Assembly (NCBI GenBank): GCA_030535605.1
Contig: JAUNRQ010000020.1
Coordinates: 1 to 40,834, forward strand
Length of the DNA stretch: 40,834 nucleotides
Source of the DNA: Pseudoxanthomonas suwonensis
GTDB lineage: Bacteria; Pseudomonadota; Gammaproteobacteria; Xanthomonadales; Xanthomonadaceae
Direction: 5' to 3'
Part shown: positions 38,324-40,834 of the stretch, one piece after another
How positions within the stretch are numbered: the stretch's first letter is position 1
Layout of the letters: the number at the start of each line of letters is the position of its first letter
The notes under the pieces: model-generated
Told to the model about the DNA's origin: nothing
The model's input: only the letters and a program-made list of their open reading frames with translations
Databases searched by the model: none
Program-made: the position numbers and the translations under genes

Positions 38324-38755
38324 ATGACCTTTCCGCTTGAACCCACCGCCGCCGAAGCCCAGGCCGCCATCGCCGAAGAGTTCGCGTTCTTCCCGGATTG
38401 GGCGGAGCGGTATCAGTACCTGATCGACCTCGGCCGCAAGTTGCCGCCGATGCCCGATGCCGACAAGGTCGATGCCAATCGCCTCCACGGCTGCCAGTCG
38501 ATGGTGTGGATCACCGCCAGCGGCGACGCGCAGCGCCTGGATTTCCAGGCCGCAAGCGACTCGGCGATCGTGTCCGGGCTGATCCATCTGGCGTTGCGCG
38601 TGTATTCGGGACGCGGCGCGCAGGAAATCGTGGACACCGACCCGGATTACATCGCCGCGATCGGCCTGGCCCGGCACCTGTCACCGACGCGCAGCAACGG
38701 CCTGGCCGCACTGCTGCAGTTCATCCGCGAGCGCGCCCGGGCCGCGCTGGACTGA
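38324..38755 (+). CDS. sufE: SufE-family cysteine desulfuration protein
   Basis: A 143-residue sulfur-acceptor protein that takes persulfide from a SufS-type cysteine desulfurase for iron-sulfur cluster building. The active Cys57 lies in NRLHGCQSMVW, with FFPDWAERYQYLIDLGRKLPPMP before and SVVSGLI-like SAIVSGLIHLAL after, as in the family. No suf genes are next to it, so it works in trans. The ATG at 38324 gives MTFPLEPTAAEAQ; an upstream ATG at 38225 would add a low-complexity stretch and is not used. It ends 13 bases before the MFS gene. Confidence 0.95.
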   Translation: MTFPLEPTAAEAQAAIAEEFAFFPDWAERYQYLIDLGRKLPPMPDADKVDANRLHGCQSMVWITASGDAQRLDFQAASDSAIVSGLIHLALRVYSGRGAQEIVDTDPDYIAAIGLARHLSPTRSNGLAALLQFIRERARAALD

Positions 38756-38767
38756 CAGACGCACGGC

Positions 38768-40018
38768 ATGCCCACGGCCACCACCGAGCCGGTCGACTCG
38801 ATCCGGTCCCTGCTGGCCAACCCGGGATACCGGGCGCTTCTGGTGTACCGCATCTGCACCATCCTCAGTTACCAGATCGTCGCCGTCGCGGTGGGCTGGC
38901 AGGTGTACGAGGCTACCCGCAACCCGTTCTCGCTGGGGCTGATCGGCCTCGCCGAGGTGCTTCCCTATTTCTGCGTGGCACCGTTCGCCGGGCATCTGGT
39001 CGATACCCTCCCCCGCCGCCGTCTCGGCATGGCTGCAGTCAGCGGCTTGGCCCTGACCGCGGTCGCGCTGGCGGCAATCACCTTGTCCTGGCCGCTGGCG
39101 AAGGGCGTTTGGCCCATCTACGCGGTGATCGTCTTCGGCGGGGCCGCCCGTGCGTTCCTGGGGCCAGTCTACAACGCGCTGTTCGCGCGCGTGCTCAAGC
39201 GTACCCAGTTCGCACGCGGTGCGAGCCTGGGCAGCGTGGTGTTCCAGACCGGGCTGGTGCTGGGGCCGGCTGCAGGTGGCGCCCTGGTCGCCTGGGGTGG
39301 CGGCGTGCATGTCGCCTATGCGGTGGCGGCGGTGTTCGCGGTTGCCGCTGTCGTGGCGCTGGCGCGCATGCCGGTGACCGAGCCGCCGATCCGCCAGCAG
39401 GCAGGGCCGATCCTCGCCAGCATCGCGCAGGGCATGCGCTTTGTCTGGGGCCACCAGGTGCTGCTGGGCGCGCTGGCGCTGGACATGTTCGCGGTCCTTC
39501 TGGGTGGCGCAGTGACCCTCGCGCCGGCGTTCATCCGCGAAATCCTGGATGCCGGCCCGGAAGCGCTGGGCATCCTCCGGGCAGCACCGGCGGGTGGCTC
39601 GGTGATGGCCGCGTTGTGGCTGTCGCGTCGGCCGATCAACCGCCATGCCGGCCGCATCCTGCTTGTCTCGGTGGCCGGGTTCGGCCTGTGCATGATCGGT
39701 TTCGGACTGTCCACCGTGTTCTGGCTGTCGGCCACCTTGCTGCTGGTGTCCGGCGTGTTCGACGGCGTATCCGCGGTGCTGCGCAGTACCATCCTGCAGC
39801 TGGCCACGCCCGACGACATGCGCGGGCGCGTGTCCTCCATCAACGGCCTGTTCATCAGTTCCTCCAATGAACTGGGGGCGTTCTATGCCGGCTCGATGGC
39901 ACGGCTGCTGGGCCTGGTCCCGGCCGTGGTCCTGGGAGGCTGCATGACCCTCGTGGTCGTCGTGACCACCGCCCGCCGTGCACCGACGTTGCGGCGACTG
40001 GATTTGCGGGATCTCTGA
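38768..40018 (+). CDS. MFS transporter, EntS-like exporter group
   Basis: A 416-residue, twelve-helix inner-membrane transporter of the major facilitator superfamily. Features are YRALLVYRICTILSYQIVAVAVGWQVYEAT (helix 1 with the typical start of the enterobactin-exporter-like MFS_3 group), the loop-2/3 region AGHLVDTLPRRRLG, and LATPDDMRGRVSSINGLFISSSNELGAFYAG, close to the group's C-terminal signature. The substrate is unknown; members include siderophore exporters. It follows sufE by 13 nt and is presumably cotranscribed. Confidence 0.88.
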   Translation: MPTATTEPVDSIRSLLANPGYRALLVYRICTILSYQIVAVAVGWQVYEATRNPFSLGLIGLAEVLPYFCVAPFAGHLVDTLPRRRLGMAAVSGLALTAVALAAITLSWPLAKGVWPIYAVIVFGGAARAFLGPVYNALFARVLKRTQFARGASLGSVVFQTGLVLGPAAGGALVAWGGGVHVAYAVAAVFAVAAVVALARMPVTEPPIRQQAGPILASIAQGMRFVWGHQVLLGALALDMFAVLLGGAVTLAPAFIREILDAGPEALGILRAAPAGGSVMAALWLSRRPINRHAGRILLVSVAGFGLCMIGFGLSTVFWLSATLLLVSGVFDGVSAVLRSTILQLATPDDMRGRVSSINGLFISSSNELGAFYAGSMARLLGLVPAVVLGGCMTLVVVVTTARRAPTLRRLDLRDL

Positions 40019-40087
40019 GCGCGGGCGCAACACGAAGGGCGCCGGCCGCAAGATTCCCGTTCCGCGCCTGCCTGCACAAGCCCATTG

Positions 40088-40116
40088 AAAAAGAAACCCG
40101 CCTTGCGGCGGGTTTC
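40088..40116 (-). terminator. Rho-independent terminator of dksA (also faces MFS gene)
   Basis: A perfect 10-bp stem GAAACCCGCC / GGCGGGTTTC (40093-40102, 40107-40116) with loop TTGC. On the minus strand it is followed by TTTTTCAATG, a good T-tract, nine bases after the dksA stop. It would also stop transcription from the MFS side. Confidence 0.9.
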
Positions 40117-40124
40117 CTGTTCAA

Positions 40125-40834
40125 TCAATCACCCATCTGCTTCTGCAGGTGCTCCCAGCGCTCCTGCTCGTCGATGGTGCGTTCGGCGGTCAGGCGCACT
40201 TCCAGGCGCTCCAGCCCGATTTCCTCGCCGGAATCGACGCTGTAGCCGTAATCCCCTTCATCCACACGACGCAGGGTGCTGTCGATCTTGGCGATCAGCT
40301 TGCGGTAACGGTCACGGGTGCGCAGTTCCAGCGCGTTCTCGGTCTCGCGTGTGGCACGTTCGGCTTCATCACCGATGTCGCGGACCTCTTCCTTCAGGCT
40401 TTCCAGCGTCTGCTTGGACTCCTCAACCAGATCGGCGCGCCACTGCAACAGCCGCTGACGGAAGTATTCCAGCTGCAGCGGATTCATGTATTCCTCGTCC
40501 ACCGAGGGCCGGTAGGCCTTCGGCAGGATCGGACGGCCGGTTTCCGCGTCGGTCTTGTACGGCACCACCTTGGTCTTGCCGCGACTCACCGGCGCCGCCG
40601 GCTTGGCCACGCGCGCGACCGCGACCTTGCCGGTCGGACGCTTGGCCACCGGACGCAGCGGTGTCGCCGGCGCGACCGGGGCAACCTTCTTCGCGGCGGG
40701 CTTGGTCGCCGCCTTCTTCGGCGACGTGGCCGCCTTGGTCGCGGTGGCAACCTTCTTCACTGCGGCCTTTGTCACCGGTGCCTGCTTGGCGACGGCCTTC
40801 TTCGCCACGACCTGCTTGGTCGCGACCTTCCTGG
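40125..40834 (-). CDS. dksA: DksA-family RNA polymerase-binding protein, cysteine-less, 5' end outside window
   Basis: A secondary-channel regulator of RNA polymerase that acts with ppGpp. The visible 235 residues run off the right edge. An Ala/Lys-rich N-terminal part (about 90 residues of AKK/VAK-like repeats), a coiled coil (YFRQRLLQWRADLVEESKQTLESL...RDIGDEAERATRETENALELRTRD) and the globular end (YGYSVDSGEEIGLERLEVRLTAERTIDEQERW) are in family order. The four zinc cysteines of E. coli DksA are Ser, Ser, Thr and Glu. The tip motif DxxDxA reads DEAERA, with Glu in place of the second Asp. The reading frame stays open to the end, so the true start lies outside. Confidence 0.93.
   Translation of the reverse strand, partial: RKVATKQVVAKKAVAKQAPVTKAAVKKVATATKAATSPKKAATKPAAKKVAPVAPATPLRPVAKRPTGKVAVARVAKPAAPVSRGKTKVVPYKTDAETGRPILPKAYRPSVDEEYMNPLQLEYFRQRLLQWRADLVEESKQTLESLKEEVRDIGDEAERATRETENALELRTRDRYRKLIAKIDSTLRRVDEGDYGYSVDSGEEIGLERLEVRLTAERTIDEQERWEHLQKQMGD

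Overview
The window is a high-GC bacterial chromosome segment that looks like the Xanthomonadaceae/Lysobacteraceae (the Xanthomonas, Lysobacter, Luteimonas group). This rests on the style of the proteins (a TonB receptor with a carboxypeptidase-regulatory-like N-domain, a long cysteine-less DksA, a YkgO-type L36), the gene neighbourhoods (cmk-rpsA, ftsY-rsmD-coaD, secF-secD-yajC-tgt), frequent GTG/TTG starts, and dispersed GTAGGAGCG-type palindromic repeats. The species is not identifiable from the window. I found no tRNA, rRNA, CRISPR array, transposase or prophage gene.

Layout. 1-2743: start of rpsA, cmk, L36, a small exported protein and agmatine deiminase (aguA). 2744-4896: a small basic protein, a lipoprotein and N-carbamoylputrescine amidase (aguB); aguA and aguB together convert agmatine to putrescine. 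4964-10541: TraB-family and FHA membrane proteins, a PHA-granule-type protein, rhomboid protease, alkyltransferase-like protein, CNNM/CorC-type transporter and ExoD-family protein. 10534-12267: trmJ and suhB diverge. 12268-12582 is a repeat cluster between convergent suhB and secF. 12583-17113: the Sec accessory genes secF, secD, yajC, then tgt. 17167-20994: an iron-type ABC importer (fbpCBA) with a Fur-like box over its promoter, lying between tgt and queA, which are usually neighbours. 21093-24256: queA, an Lrp-type regulator and a divergent class-III aminotransferase.

24415-30917 is the most distinctive part. A leftward series encodes an exported metallophosphatase, a beta-propeller phytase lipoprotein and a pyrophosphatase with a signal peptide; a TonB-dependent receptor diverges from it. 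The shared intergenic region holds two adjacent 11-bp CTGTTA repeats resembling a Pho box and a perfect inverted repeat. I read this as an envelope system that strips phosphate from phytate and other organic phosphates, breaks down pyrophosphate, and takes up a product or ligand through the outer membrane.

31046-40834: a TMEM43-family protein and MBL hydrolase (overlapping genes), gamma-glutamyltransferase and a YfhL-type ferredoxin (overlapping genes), a lipoprotein, coaD, rsmD, divergent ftsY, sufE, an MFS exporter, and a dksA gene running off the right edge. Most of the window is housekeeping. The candidates for something new are the phosphate-scavenging locus, the small basic protein at 2946-3230, and the palindromic repeat arrays.
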